64,000 bases of DNA from an uncultured Dehalococcoidia bacterium (GCA_951812285.1 OX638292.1:1283008-1347007); one strand, 5' to 3'; counted from the stretch's first letter, positions 1 to 8,904 are shown. The notes: a model not told the origin generated them from the letters alone. Made by a program: numbers and translations.

Positions 1-1662
1 CGGGCACCGGCCCTCTTCCAGGTGCACGCGGAAGTCCTCCTCAAAGTGCCGCAGCGACGAGCTGATGGGGTTGAACCCAAGCTGCCCGTGCCCGCACAGC
101 GACCCCATGCCCATCGTCTTGCCGATGGTGCGCATCAGGTCGAGGTCCGCCGCCCGTCCCGCGTTCGACGCGATGCGCTCCAGCGTGTCGAGCAGGTGCG
201 TCATGCCGAGCCGGCACGGGAAGCACTTGCCGCACGACTCGTATTGGCAGAAGGCGACCATATTCCACGCGAGGTCCACCGCGCACACGTCCTCGGACGC
301 GACGATGATGCCGCCCGAGCCAAGGATCGCGCCTGCCTGCGACATCAACTCGTAGTCGAGCGTGATCTCGAGGCTGTCAGGGCCCAGCACGCCGCCCAGC
401 GGCCCTCCGGTCTGCAGCAGCTTCACGGCGCCGCCGGACGCAACGCCCCCCGCGATGTCGTTGACAACTTGCCCCAGCGTCAGCCCAAAGGGAACTTCGT
501 ACATGCCGGGGTAGTTGACGTCGCCGGTCAGGCACAGGATGGCCGTGCCCTTGCTCCGCTCGTAGCCGATCTCCGAGAACCACTCGCCGCCAAGCCGGAC
601 GACCTCCGGCACGTAGGCCAGTGTCTTCACGTTGTTGATGTTGCTCGGGTTGCCCCACACGCCGGCCTGCGCCGGGAACGGTGGCCGGAAGCGCGGCATG
701 GACCGCTTCCCCTCGATGGCCTCCATCAGCGCCGTCTCCTCGCCCGCAACGTAGGAGTCGCCGGTCAGTGCCACCTCCATGTCGAAGGAGAAGCCGGACC
801 CCAGGATGTCCTCGCCAAGCAGCCCCTGCTCGTAGGCCTGCAGGATGGCCTCCTTGGCTCGGTCGATGGGGCCGTCGTGTCCGTGGCGGATGAAGATGTA
901 GCCGTAGTTGGCGCCCGTGGCGCGCCCCGCGATAATCGTGCCCTCCACAACCGTGTGCGGGTCGCTCTCGATGAGCCCCTTGTCGTTGTAGGCGCCGGGG
1001 TCGCCCTCCTCGCAGTTGACCAGCACGTACTTGTTGGGCCGGTTGGAGCCCTGCAGGAAGCCCCACTTGACGCCGGTGGGGAAGGCCGCGCCGCCGCGCC
1101 CGCGCAGGCCGGAGCTCTTGATCTCCTCGATCAGCTCCTCCTGCGTCATGTCGGACAGCGACTTTGCGAGCCCCGCATACCCGCCCGCCGCGATGTACTC
1201 GCGGATGTCGCCCGGGTCGACCGAGCCGCAGTTGCGCGTCGCAATGCGCGCCTGCAGCCGCCACTGGTCGCCGTCCTCGATACGCGCGATGCTGTCGACC
1301 GAGCCCTCGCCAAGGGTGCCGAGAACCTCGCCCGCATCCTGCCAGCGCCCCGACGCCACTGCGTCGAGGATCGTCGGGACCTGCTGCGGCGTCACGTTGC
1401 GGTAGAAGACGCGAGGCCCGCCGGGCGCCTGCACGTCGACAAGCGGCTCAGCATAGCAGAAGCCGATGCACCCGACCTCCTGCACCGCGGCGTCCAACCC
1501 GCGTGAAGCGGCCTCGCCTCGCAGGGCGTCCAGCACGGCGAATGCCCCGGCCGCGTGCCCGCACAGCGCGACGCCGACGCGGATGCGCGTCCGCGACTCC
1601 TGCGCGGCCACGTGGGCCTGCGCGGCGTCCTGTATGCTCTGGAACTTCTCTGCAACGGTCAT
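1..1662 (-). CDS. NuoF/HndC-type NADH-binding flavoprotein subunit (C-terminus beyond window)
   Basis: This is the FMN- and NAD(H)-binding subunit of a complex I-, hydrogenase- or formate-dehydrogenase-type electron input module. The 554 visible residues start with a thioredoxin-like [2Fe-2S] domain (C34, C65, C69). The flavoprotein core follows, with GLRGRGGAAFPTG at 185-197 and NCEEGDPGAY at 216-225. The 4Fe-4S site is C477/C480/C483/C523. The reading frame is still open at base 1 with ...EGRCP, which resembles the linker to the extra C-terminal ferredoxin domain of HndC-type proteins, so HndC-like is more likely than plain NuoF (inference). The ATG overlaps the stop of the NuoE-like gene (ATGA). 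The catalytic partner would lie to the left, outside the window. Confidence 0.9.
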   Translation of the reverse strand, partial: MTVAEKFQSIQDAAQAHVAAQESRTRIRVGVALCGHAAGAFAVLDALRGEAASRGLDAAVQEVGCIGFCYAEPLVDVQAPGGPRVFYRNVTPQQVPTILDAVASGRWQDAGEVLGTLGEGSVDSIARIEDGDQWRLQARIATRNCGSVDPGDIREYIAAGGYAGLAKSLSDMTQEELIEEIKSSGLRGRGGAAFPTGVKWGFLQGSNRPNKYVLVNCEEGDPGAYNDKGLIESDPHTVVEGTIIAGRATGANYGYIFIRHGHDGPIDRAKEAILQAYEQGLLGEDILGSGFSFDMEVALTGDSYVAGEETALMEAIEGKRSMPRFRPPFPAQAGVWGNPSNINNVKTLAYVPEVVRLGGEWFSEIGYERSKGTAILCLTGDVNYPGMYEVPFGLTLGQVVNDIAGGVASGGAVKLLQTGGPLGGVLGPDSLEITLDYELMSQAGAILGSGGIIVASEDVCAVDLAWNMVAFCQYESCGKCFPCRLGMTHLLDTLERIASNAGRAADLDLMRTIGKTMGMGSLCGHGQLGFNPISSSLRHFEEDFRVHLEEGRCP

Positions 1663-2153
1663 CGCTGGTGACCCCCGTTTCGGCCCGCAGCACGCAGTCC
1701 GGCGACGAGCGCGTCGACGGCCTCGGCGCTCGCCCGGCCGAGCAGGTGGTGGTCGGCGGACACGACAGGCGCCTGGCCGCACGCGCCGAGGCACGTGTTA
1801 TATCGGAGTGTGACGGCGCCGTCGGCGGTGTCGCCCTCGCCGTCAAGGCCGAGGGCGTCGTGGACGCGCTCGAGGAGTCGCTGCGCGCCCATCAAGTGGC
1901 ACGTCGGGCCCCAGCACACCTCGACCATATGCGTGCCGGGGGGAGAGAATCGAAAGTTGGGGTAGAAGGATGCGACGGCCCAGACGTCGTTCTGGGTGAC
2001 GCTCTGGCGGGAGGCCACTTCCTCAATGGCCTCCTGCGGTATCCAGCCGAGCTCGTCCTCAATGGCCAACAGGGACGAAAGCACGGTAACGGTAGGCTGC
2101 GGTTGTTCCGTAACGGCCCGCACAATGCGGGCCCGCAGGGCGTCGTCTGCCAC
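1659..2153 (-). CDS. NuoE-like 24 kDa [2Fe-2S] subunit
   Basis: This 164-residue protein is the thioredoxin-fold [2Fe-2S] partner of the flavoprotein downstream and would pass electrons between FMN and the partner enzyme. The four cluster ligands are visible in CWGPTC (C at about 79 and 84) and NTCLGAC (about 119 and 123). The N-terminal helical part, with LSSLLAIEDELGWIPQEA, is typical of the family. The start is GTG, with AAGGGG about 5 nt upstream. The 4-bp overlap with the next gene indicates translational coupling and equal production of both subunits. It could belong to complex I, an NADP-reducing hydrogenase or a formate dehydrogenase; the sequence here does not decide which. Confidence 0.92.
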   Translation of the reverse strand: MADDALRARIVRAVTEQPQPTVTVLSSLLAIEDELGWIPQEAIEEVASRQSVTQNDVWAVASFYPNFRFSPPGTHMVEVCWGPTCHLMGAQRLLERVHDALGLDGEGDTADGAVTLRYNTCLGACGQAPVVSADHHLLGRASAEAVDALVAGLRAAGRNGGHQR

Positions 2154-2287
2154 GTGGCCCCCTTTGCGGCGCTTGCCCCAAACTACGTGAATCTTATCAC
2201 GGAGGGGCAGGCGGTGCTAGGGTGCCGCTTGCGCCCTCCAGCCCCCTACGGCATGATGGTGCCGAATCTTCATCCACGGAGGCCGTC

Positions 2288-3349
2288 ATGCCCGACCCCA
2301 AGGTGTTCGTCTTCGCGCCCGCCGACTCGGACAGTTTGCAGGAGTTGGAGGCCGCAGGCTGTTCCCTGACGCTCGGCAGCGCCAACTGGAGCGACCCCAC
2401 CGGCGACTCGACCGAGAAGCTCGCCGAGATGGCCTCCGGCGCGGACGCCCTCGCGGGCACGTCCATCAAGGGCGCCAAGATCTCCCGCGACGTTCTGGCG
2501 GCGTCCGAAGGCCTGCGCATCGTCGCCAAGTACACCGTCGGCGTGGACGAGATCGACATCGACGCTGCTACCGAGCTCGGCATCCTCGTCACCCACGCGC
2601 CGACCGAGGCGAATTGGGGCGGCGTCGCGGAGACCACCATCACCAAGATGCTGACGCTGCTCAAGAACACGCGGGAGCGCGACGCCCATCTGAAGTCAGG
2701 AGAGCCGTGGCGCAGCGAGGGCCTAACCGGCGTTCACCTTGGCTACCGAGCCGAGGACGGCTACGAGGGGATCGTGCTCGGGCTGATAGGCCTCGGGCGC
2801 ATCGGCACGCGGGTGTCGAAGCTCATGGCGCCGTGGGGCATGCGCATTGTCGCACACGACCCGTACGTGTCCGACGAGCATTTCGCCGAGCTCGGCGTTG
2901 AGCGGCTCGAGCTGGACGACCTGCTGCGGCAGTCCGACGTCGTAAGCCTGCACGTAGTCCTGACGCGAGAAACGCACCACATGATCAGCACACGCGAGCT
3001 GGGGCTCATGAAGCCGTCCGCGGTGCTCATCAACACCTCCCGCGGCCCCGCCGTCGACGAGCCTGCGTTGGTGGAAGCGCTCAGCGCGAACACCATCGCC
3101 GGCGCTGCGCTCGACGTCTTCGAGGTGGAGCCGCTGCCGCTCGACAGCCCGCTGCGGTCCATGGGGAATAACGTATTGCTCTCGCCGCACATGTCGTCGC
3201 ACAACCAGGGCGGGGGCATCGGCCCGGGCATCAAGTGGGGCACAGCGGACGTCCTCCACGCCCTGCGCGGCGAAGAGCCGGAGCACGTGTACAACGCCGA
3301 GGCCCTACCTGCGTGGCGGGAGCGTTTTCTGGGGCGGAGCTTGATTTAG
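2288..3349 (+). CDS. D-isomer-specific 2-hydroxyacid dehydrogenase (SerA-like)
   Basis: This 353-residue NAD-dependent dehydrogenase oxidises a 2-hydroxyacid or reduces the 2-oxoacid; 3-phosphoglycerate, glyoxylate and hydroxypyruvate are typical substrates of the family. The Rossmann motif GLGRIG is at 168-173. The catalytic triad is visible as R252 (NTSRGPAVDE), E281 (DVFEVEP) and H301 (SPHMSSH). There is no C-terminal ACT domain, so it is a short form rather than full-length SerA. The ATG follows GGAGG by 5 nt. An in-frame start at 2222 exists but would add a non-homologous leader. The 3' end overlaps the convergent MFS gene by 45 bp. Substrate cannot be read from sequence. Confidence 0.9.
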   Translation: MPDPKVFVFAPADSDSLQELEAAGCSLTLGSANWSDPTGDSTEKLAEMASGADALAGTSIKGAKISRDVLAASEGLRIVAKYTVGVDEIDIDAATELGILVTHAPTEANWGGVAETTITKMLTLLKNTRERDAHLKSGEPWRSEGLTGVHLGYRAEDGYEGIVLGLIGLGRIGTRVSKLMAPWGMRIVAHDPYVSDEHFAELGVERLELDDLLRQSDVVSLHVVLTRETHHMISTRELGLMKPSAVLINTSRGPAVDEPALVEALSANTIAGAALDVFEVEPLPLDSPLRSMGNNVLLSPHMSSHNQGGGIGPGIKWGTADVLHALRGEEPEHVYNAEALPAWRERFLGRSLI

Positions 3350-4675
3350 GCTCCCTGTCCCCGTCGCGCTTTCGCTCGATGCCGTCGCCGCGGCCCCCGG
3401 CAACTGGGGCGGCTTGGACATCAGCATGAGCCCGCCCGCGAGCGCCCAGCCTGCGGCGATGATCAGGAACGCCATCGTATACGAGTTCTGCCAATCGAAC
3501 AGGAAGGCGATGAAGAGCGGGCTCGCCGCGCCTGAGATCGTCATGAACGGCCGCAGGACGCCGTTGATCGCGCCGAGGTGCAGCCGGCCGAAATAGTCGG
3601 CCACGATGACTCCCATCAGCGTGATGTACGCACCGATGGTCAGGCCGTGCAGCCCCGACGCGATCAGCATCGACGTACGGCCTTCCACGTTGAGGATGAG
3701 CAAGACGGTGCCCGCGGTCAGGATGAGCTGAGGACCGATGAGGAAACGCAGCGGCACCCTCTCGGCCAGCAGGCCCCACACAGGTCGGAAGCTCACCGAG
3801 CCGACGGCGAAGGCCGTGGCGCTGAGCGCCGCAACTGACTCAGCGATGCCGACGTCCTGGTAATAGGGAACCAGGTTGGCGTGGAACCCGCCAATCCCGA
3901 GGCCCACCAGCATGAATGCGGCAACAATGAGCCAAAAGGAGAGTGTCCTAACGCTCTCGCGCAACGTCAGGCCGCCCGCAGCAATGGAACGAGGTTGCCC
4001 CTCTACCTGTGATGCCTCCCTCTCCCCTGACGCTGACACGTCCCGCGTTTCCCCGTCAGGAAGCTGCCCCATGTCCTCGGGCCGCGTGCGCACCAGGAAG
4101 GAGAGGGGTACGAGCACGCAGAGCGCCACGATGCCGAGGACGAACCACGCCATACGCCAGTCCGAGGCATCGATCAGGGCCTGCAATGAAACGGGATAGA
4201 GCATGGGGCCCAGACCCGGCCCCATCGCTGCGATGCCCAACACCCGGCCCCGCTTGCGCACGAACCACTTGGGCAGGATGGTCATCGTGAGGGCGAAGCC
4301 CCCGGCAATCTGGGCAAAGCCGCTGCAGACGCCAAAGAGCAAGTAGAACTGCCACAGGCTGTCGATGTAGCGGAGCACAATGAGCGAGCAGCCAAGCATC
4401 ACTGCTGAAAGGAGCATCAGCCGCATCGGGCCCGTACGCGTGTCCTGCATGGGCCCGATGATTGGCGCCAGTGCACCCGCTACGATCATCTGGAACGTCA
4501 GGGCGCCGTAGAAGCTTGCCCGCGACCACTCCAGCTCCTCCGTCATGGGCCGCACGAAGACGCTCGCGCCCCAGACGCCGACACCGGTGGAGAACGACCC
4601 CGCGAGGATGGCGACTCCAAGAATGACCCAGCCGTAGTAGAGCTTCGGGAGCCGGATACCCGTCCGCCGCATCAT
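3305..4675 (-). CDS. MFS transporter, OFA/monocarboxylate-like (tandem copy 1)
   Basis: This 456-residue inner-membrane carrier has about 12 hydrophobic segments and a long hydrophilic loop near residue 200-225. The motif LPKWFVRKRGRVLGIA after TM4 and the opening KLYYGWVILGVAILAGSFSTGVGVWG are characteristic of the oxalate/formate antiporter or monocarboxylate-type MFS. It is closely similar throughout to the next gene, so the two are tandem duplicates. The start is one of two consecutive ATGs at 4675 or 4672; neither has a clear ribosome site. A longer open frame running up to 5563 is antisense noise within the paralogue. The substrate is probably an organic acid (family inference only). 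Confidence 0.88.
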   Translation of the reverse strand: MMRRTGIRLPKLYYGWVILGVAILAGSFSTGVGVWGASVFVRPMTEELEWSRASFYGALTFQMIVAGALAPIIGPMQDTRTGPMRLMLLSAVMLGCSLIVLRYIDSLWQFYLLFGVCSGFAQIAGGFALTMTILPKWFVRKRGRVLGIAAMGPGLGPMLYPVSLQALIDASDWRMAWFVLGIVALCVLVPLSFLVRTRPEDMGQLPDGETRDVSASGEREASQVEGQPRSIAAGGLTLRESVRTLSFWLIVAAFMLVGLGIGGFHANLVPYYQDVGIAESVAALSATAFAVGSVSFRPVWGLLAERVPLRFLIGPQLILTAGTVLLILNVEGRTSMLIASGLHGLTIGAYITLMGVIVADYFGRLHLGAINGVLRPFMTISGAASPLFIAFLFDWQNSYTMAFLIIAAGWALAGGLMLMSKPPQLPGAAATASSESATGTGSLNQAPPQKTLPPRR

Positions 4676-4755
4676 GGAGCGGACTATATCAGGATTGGGG
4701 GCCAATGTCTGAAGCGGGCCATGCGGTGGTGGCCCGGTCGTAAGGGCGGTTGGGC

Positions 4756-6090
4756 CTACCCCGCCGGGTCCGGCGCGAGCCCACCGGGCGCCGTTGCCGG
4801 GCCAGCTTGCTGTCGCGGAGGCGCGGCCAGCAGAATAAGCCCGCCCGCTATAAGCCAAGCCGTCGCGATGATCAGGAATGCTGTCGTGTACGAGTCCTGC
4901 AGGTCGAAAAGGAAGGCTATGAGGACGGGGCTGGTTGCGCCCGCCACCGTCATGAACGGTCGAATGATGCCGCCGATGGCGCCCAGGTGTGCGCGGCCGA
5001 AATAGTCGGCGACCATCAGGTTTTGCAGCGTGATATAGGCGCCGATAGTCAGGCCGTGCAGCCCCGCGGCGATGAGCATGGAGGTCTGCCCACCCACGTT
5101 CAGGATGAGCAGCACCGTCCCAGCGCTCAGGATGAGCTGCGGTCCGATGAGGTACCGGACGGTCACGCGCTCGGCCAGCAGGCCCCATACCGGCCGAAGA
5201 CTCACGGAGGCAACCGCGAACGCTGTGCCGCTCAGCGCCGCCACCGATGCGGCGAGGCCGATGTCCTGGAAATAGGTCACGAGGTTGGCGTGGAAGCCGC
5301 CCATCCCCAGACCCACGAGCATGAAGGCGCCGATGATGAGCCAGAAGGCAACAGTCCGCAGGCTTTCGCGGACCGTCAGGCCGTCGGGTGCGCTGATCGT
5401 TCGAGGCGCGGCAGCAGTCCTCCGTGCGGGGTCGGATCGAACTGGCGGCGGCTCGCCCGGTTTGTCGCCGTCGGGCAGAAGCCCCATGTCCTCGGGCCGG
5501 GTGCGCACCATGAATGACACCGGGACCAGAATGAGGAACGCGGCCAGCCCGAGTGCAAACCATGCCTCGCGCCAGTCAAACAGCTCGATGAGCGCCTGGA
5601 TGGATATGGGAAAGAGCATGGGGCCGAAGCCCGGTCCCATAGCGGCCAGCCCCATGACGCGACCGCGCTTGCGCACGAACCACTTCGGCAGGATAACGCG
5701 CGTGAGGGCGTTGATGCCCGTGACCTGCGCGACGCCCCCCAAGAGTCCGAATAGCAGGTAAAACTGCCAGCGGTACTCCACCCACGTCGTCAGCATGAGC
5801 GAGCCGCCGAGCAGTACGGCCGAGAGCAACATGAGCCGGCGCGGACCGTTGCGCGTGTCTTGTAGCGGCCCGATGATAGGCGCCAGCGCTCCCGCCACTA
5901 GGGACCTCACGGTCAGCGCCCCGAAGTAACTCGCCCTCGACCAGCCCAGCGCCTCCGTCATCGGCCGCGCCATGACACTCGCACCCCAGACGCCCGCGCC
6001 CGTCGAGAACGACCCGGCGATCATCGCGACGGCCAGGAGCACCCACCCGTAGTAGATGACCGGGAAGTGAAAGCCTCGCTTCTGCTCCAT
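4756..6090 (-). CDS. MFS transporter, OFA/monocarboxylate-like (tandem copy 2)
   Basis: This 444-residue paralogue of the previous carrier shares the YYGWV, AGSFSTG, GVWGASV, RPMTE, WSRAS and LPKWFVRKRGRV segments in the same order. About 12 membrane helices are evident. I chose the ATG at 6090 over the in-frame TTG at 6099 because a TATAGT -10 element lies at 6099-6104. That places the predicted transcript start almost at the ATG, so the mRNA may be leaderless. The 80-bp gap to copy 1 suggests co-transcription. Two carriers of one type side by side may differ in substrate or affinity, but nothing here shows which. Confidence 0.88.
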   Translation of the reverse strand: MEQKRGFHFPVIYYGWVLLAVAMIAGSFSTGAGVWGASVMARPMTEALGWSRASYFGALTVRSLVAGALAPIIGPLQDTRNGPRRLMLLSAVLLGGSLMLTTWVEYRWQFYLLFGLLGGVAQVTGINALTRVILPKWFVRKRGRVMGLAAMGPGFGPMLFPISIQALIELFDWREAWFALGLAAFLILVPVSFMVRTRPEDMGLLPDGDKPGEPPPVRSDPARRTAAAPRTISAPDGLTVRESLRTVAFWLIIGAFMLVGLGMGGFHANLVTYFQDIGLAASVAALSGTAFAVASVSLRPVWGLLAERVTVRYLIGPQLILSAGTVLLILNVGGQTSMLIAAGLHGLTIGAYITLQNLMVADYFGRAHLGAIGGIIRPFMTVAGATSPVLIAFLFDLQDSYTTAFLIIATAWLIAGGLILLAAPPRQQAGPATAPGGLAPDPAG

Positions 6091-6098
6091 TGCGCGCA

Positions 6099-6104
6099 AC
6101 TATA
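6099..6104 (-). promoter_or_regulatory. -10 element TATAGT close to the MFS copy 2 start
   Basis: The hexamer reads TATAGT on the minus strand. Its predicted start point is 6-8 nt downstream, within about 2 nt of the ATG at 6090. No strong -35 is visible. If real, the transcript would have almost no 5' leader. Confidence 0.4.
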
Positions 6105-6383
6105 GCAGGGATGGGGTGGGGTGTCCTGAATTGCAGGAGAGGTGGAAAACCGGAGGAGGATTGAGGCGGCCCGCGTCACCATGACATGGAGTCATTGCGA
6201 GGGGAATTCCCCCTCGCTACCCTGCACATCACAAATCTCGCAGCTGACCGGGCGCACAAAGGAATCAGGGAATTGCTTCCCCCAGTCCATATCTGCAAGA
6301 GGCCATCCCAAATAAGGGAATTGTCTTGTCCAAAGGGGGAAGAGAAGAATAGGAACGAATCCTGATGTAGGCAAGAATGGCCG
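6105..6383. other. Intergenic region with palindrome and GGGAATT direct repeats
   Basis: These 279 bp are more AT-rich than their surroundings and hold no convincing gene. At 6197-6217 there is a near-perfect palindrome: 8-bp arms GCGAGGGG/CCCC-TCGC, loop AATT, one bulged C. Two direct repeats GGGAATTG lie at 6268-6275 and 6316-6323. The palindrome may serve as the 3' hairpin of the oxidoreductase transcript, but it has no clear T-run. The CATTGCGAG edge resembles small dispersed palindromic repeats known in many bacteria; copy number elsewhere cannot be judged here. Confidence 0.4.
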
Positions 6384-7769
6384 CTACCACTCCCATGCGG
6401 AGGTGACGGAGTCCTTGATGACGGCCTCCGGCAGCTCACCGGTGACCGCGTGGCCGTAGTCCGTGAGCAGCAATCGCGCCACCTTGCGGCCGAGACGGAC
6501 GCTGTAGTTGGTGCCGCGGTCCTCGGGGTAAATCTGCGTCGTATTCGCGAGGTACAGGTCTGGAATCGGCGTGCGGTGCGGCGGGATTCCCGCGGCGTAG
6601 CCTGTCAGGTTCACCGGCTGCGCGGCATCCTCGCGGTGGTAGTAGCTCGCCTTGATCCAGCTCTCGTCGAAGTCCGGGTTCAGCCGCCTCAGGTGAGGCA
6701 CGTACTCGGCCAGCAGGTCATCGTGTCCGAGCGAGTAAAGCCGGTCCTCCCGGTCAAGGTAGTTGGAGAGGTAGAGCAGGTGGCTGCCGCCGTAGTGCTC
6801 CGGCGGCACGAAGTTAGTGTGTTCGATGGCTGCGACGAACGGGATGCTCCGGTCTGCGATGTTCAACCAGTACGCGGGCGTCAGCGAGCGGTCCATCTCC
6901 AGCACGATGAGCACTGCCGCAAGGTACGTCGTGCTCGTCAGCGCGCCCTTGTACGAGTTCGGCAAATCCTGCGCCAACGCCGCCATGATGCGCGACGGCG
7001 TAGTCGACAGCACTGCGTCGTAGCGTCGCACTGCGGCGGGCTCGCCGGGCAGCCGCACCTCGAGGCCCGTCGCGCGGCCCTCTTCGACGACCACGCGCGC
7101 CACCTCGGCCGACGTGTGTACCGTGCCGCCCATCGCCCTGACACGCTCGCCCAGCGTGTCGAAGACCTCGCCGAAGCTGCCCGTTGGGTAGCCGAGGCTC
7201 TCTCCGCCGAGGCTCTTGCCCCGGGAGGCCAGTCTCAGGGCGATCTTGCCCCAGAACCACGTCATGCCAATCTGGTCGTAGTAGCGCCCGAACTTGCCGC
7301 GGAGTAGCGGCTCCCAAACGGCCTCATAGGCGCGCTTCCCAGCCCACTTGGGCAGCCACTCGGCGGCCGTCACGTTCTCCAGCGAGCGCCAACTTCGACG
7401 ACGTCGCAGCGCCAGCGTCACGAACCCCAACCGCATCCGGTCGGCGAGGCTGATTGCGCTGAACTTCAGGAGGTCGGTCGGCGTCGTAAAGGGCCATATG
7501 CGCCCACTGTGATACATGCCGACCTTGGAGGGGATCCACGCCAGCTTCTCGCCCAACCCCAGCTCGTGAATGAGCCAGACCATGTCGGTGTCGCTGGTGA
7601 AGAGGTGGTGATAGCCGCGCTCCAGCCGCCCGCCGCCGACGTTGAAGGTGGACGCCTGCCCGCCGAGGAATGGGGCGCGCTCGAATACCTCCACCTCGTG
7701 GCCCTGCCGCAGAAGCTCGAAGGCGGCGGCGAGCCCCGCGGCGCCACCGCCGATAATGCCAACCCTCAC
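6384..7769 (-). CDS. NAD(P)/FAD-dependent oxidoreductase (amine oxidase/protoporphyrinogen oxidase-like)
   Basis: This 461-residue flavoprotein opens with a classical FAD-binding dinucleotide fold, GIIGGGAAGLAAA, followed by FERAPFLGGQAST, which identifies the amine-oxidase/phytoene-desaturase-like superfamily. A conserved C-terminal GIPPHRTPIPDLYLANTTQ segment precedes the second FAD contact. It starts with GTG inside the stop of the flippase-like gene (GTGA), so the two are translationally coupled. Such enzymes beside flippase-like and glycosyltransferase genes often act on sugar nucleotides or polyprenyl lipids, but the substrate here is unknown. UDP-galactopyranose mutase or HpnE-like roles are possible and cannot be separated from sequence alone. 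Confidence 0.85.
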   Translation of the reverse strand: MRVGIIGGGAAGLAAAFELLRQGHEVEVFERAPFLGGQASTFNVGGGRLERGYHHLFTSDTDMVWLIHELGLGEKLAWIPSKVGMYHSGRIWPFTTPTDLLKFSAISLADRMRLGFVTLALRRRRSWRSLENVTAAEWLPKWAGKRAYEAVWEPLLRGKFGRYYDQIGMTWFWGKIALRLASRGKSLGGESLGYPTGSFGEVFDTLGERVRAMGGTVHTSAEVARVVVEEGRATGLEVRLPGEPAAVRRYDAVLSTTPSRIMAALAQDLPNSYKGALTSTTYLAAVLIVLEMDRSLTPAYWLNIADRSIPFVAAIEHTNFVPPEHYGGSHLLYLSNYLDREDRLYSLGHDDLLAEYVPHLRRLNPDFDESWIKASYYHREDAAQPVNLTGYAAGIPPHRTPIPDLYLANTTQIYPEDRGTNYSVRLGRKVARLLLTDYGHAVTGELPEAVIKDSVTSAWEW

Positions 7770-8839
7770 GCCGTGCCAGCCTCGCCTGCGGCGGACGTCT
7801 GCTCGTCCCCCTCGCGGCTCGACCGCGCCAGCTCCGTCAGCGAATGGTTACTGAGCGAGGCATATGCCATACCGATGATCGTCACCGGCACCAGTAGCGA
7901 AGCGTGCACCACTAGCACGTACGCCGACGCCACGGACACGTCGACGGCGAAGTAGACCAACGTGGCCTGCGCGAAGAACTCGAAGGGGCCGACGCCGCCA
8001 CCACCTGACGGGATGATTGTTCCCAAATTGGAGGTGGCGGTCGTCAGGATCAGTACGCCCATCAGCTTCCAGATGGAGAAGTAGTCGTCGAGTCCAAACC
8101 CCAGCGCAATGAGGAAGAACAGGCTCGCCTCAAACGTCCACACGGGAATGGAGAGGGCAATGATCTTGCCAAGCCGGTCCGGGTGCCGGAGCGCCGTAAG
8201 TCCCTGGAGGAACCGCGACGACAGGAAGCTGGCCATCGGCCGGGCGCGCGCAGGCAGGTAGCTGAGCACCCGCTCCATGAACCGCTCGACCCGCTCGGGC
8301 CAGACCGCCATCGAGACAAGGAGGAAGGCGAAGGAGAAGAACGGCACACTTAGCATCATGGTGAGAAGGAGCCACGGCACCCGCGTCAATTCGCCGATGC
8401 TCCTGAACAGATCAACGGGCGGAATGAAGATTGCGACTACGCCCACCAAGAGGAGCAGCGCCATGCCGTCGGCCACGCGCTCGATGAGGATTGTAGCCAG
8501 GGCCGTGGTCTTGGACACGCCCTCACGGATGTTCAGGAAGTAGGAGCGGACCAGCTCCCCCAGCCGTACCGGCAGGACATTGTTGGCGGCATACCCCACC
8601 AGGACGACCGGCCACAGCCGGGACACCCGGTAATCGCCCATAGGGGAAAGGATGATTCTCCAGCGCAGCGTCCGCCACAAGAGCGAGGCCAGATACATCG
8701 CGACGGCGGGGGCGATGTAGAGGTAGTTGGCTGACTCCATGGCCTCCCATATCTCGCCCACTTCCGCGCGCCATAGGAAGACAGCCAGAAAGAACACACT
8801 CAGGACAAGGCCAATGAAGAACCGCTTGGACAATAGCAA
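7766..8839 (-). CDS. Flippase-like membrane protein (LPG synthase TM region / UPF0104)
   Basis: This 357-residue integral membrane protein has roughly eight hydrophobic segments. Its SLLWRTLRWRIILSPMG and GYAANNVLPVRLGELVRSYFL motifs mark the lysylphosphatidylglycerol-synthase TM/UPF0104 family. Members lacking the soluble aminoacyl domain, as here, are annotated as flippase-like and often lie in glycolipid or exopolysaccharide loci. GGAGG near the C-terminus (SGGGGVGPFEFF) is also conserved in the family. The start is TTG at 8839, supported by GGAGAG 8 nt upstream. It heads a two-gene operon with the oxidoreductase behind a CCTATACTC promoter. A lipid-linked sugar translocation role is inferred. 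Confidence 0.85.
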   Translation of the reverse strand: MLLSKRFFIGLVLSVFFLAVFLWRAEVGEIWEAMESANYLYIAPAVAMYLASLLWRTLRWRIILSPMGDYRVSRLWPVVLVGYAANNVLPVRLGELVRSYFLNIREGVSKTTALATILIERVADGMALLLLVGVVAIFIPPVDLFRSIGELTRVPWLLLTMMLSVPFFSFAFLLVSMAVWPERVERFMERVLSYLPARARPMASFLSSRFLQGLTALRHPDRLGKIIALSIPVWTFEASLFFLIALGFGLDDYFSIWKLMGVLILTTATSNLGTIIPSGGGGVGPFEFFAQATLVYFAVDVSVASAYVLVVHASLLVPVTIIGMAYASLSNHSLTELARSSREGDEQTSAAGEAGTA

Positions 8840-8904
8840 CGAGATCGCTCTCCAGAGACGGTGTTGGCGCAGATGTGCCTCTCAGCCTTGTCTCAACAGC
8901 TTTG

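Noticed and set aside
22..1506. Long open frame (494 codons) on the plus strand
   Set aside because: It is antisense to the NuoF/HndC-type gene, has Arg/His/Val-rich unnatural composition and no homology; GC-rich third positions keep the opposite strand open.
3305..5563. 752-codon minus-strand frame fusing two MFS-like regions
   Set aside because: The first 296 codons lie in the wrong frame across the second carrier; homology starts only at 4675.
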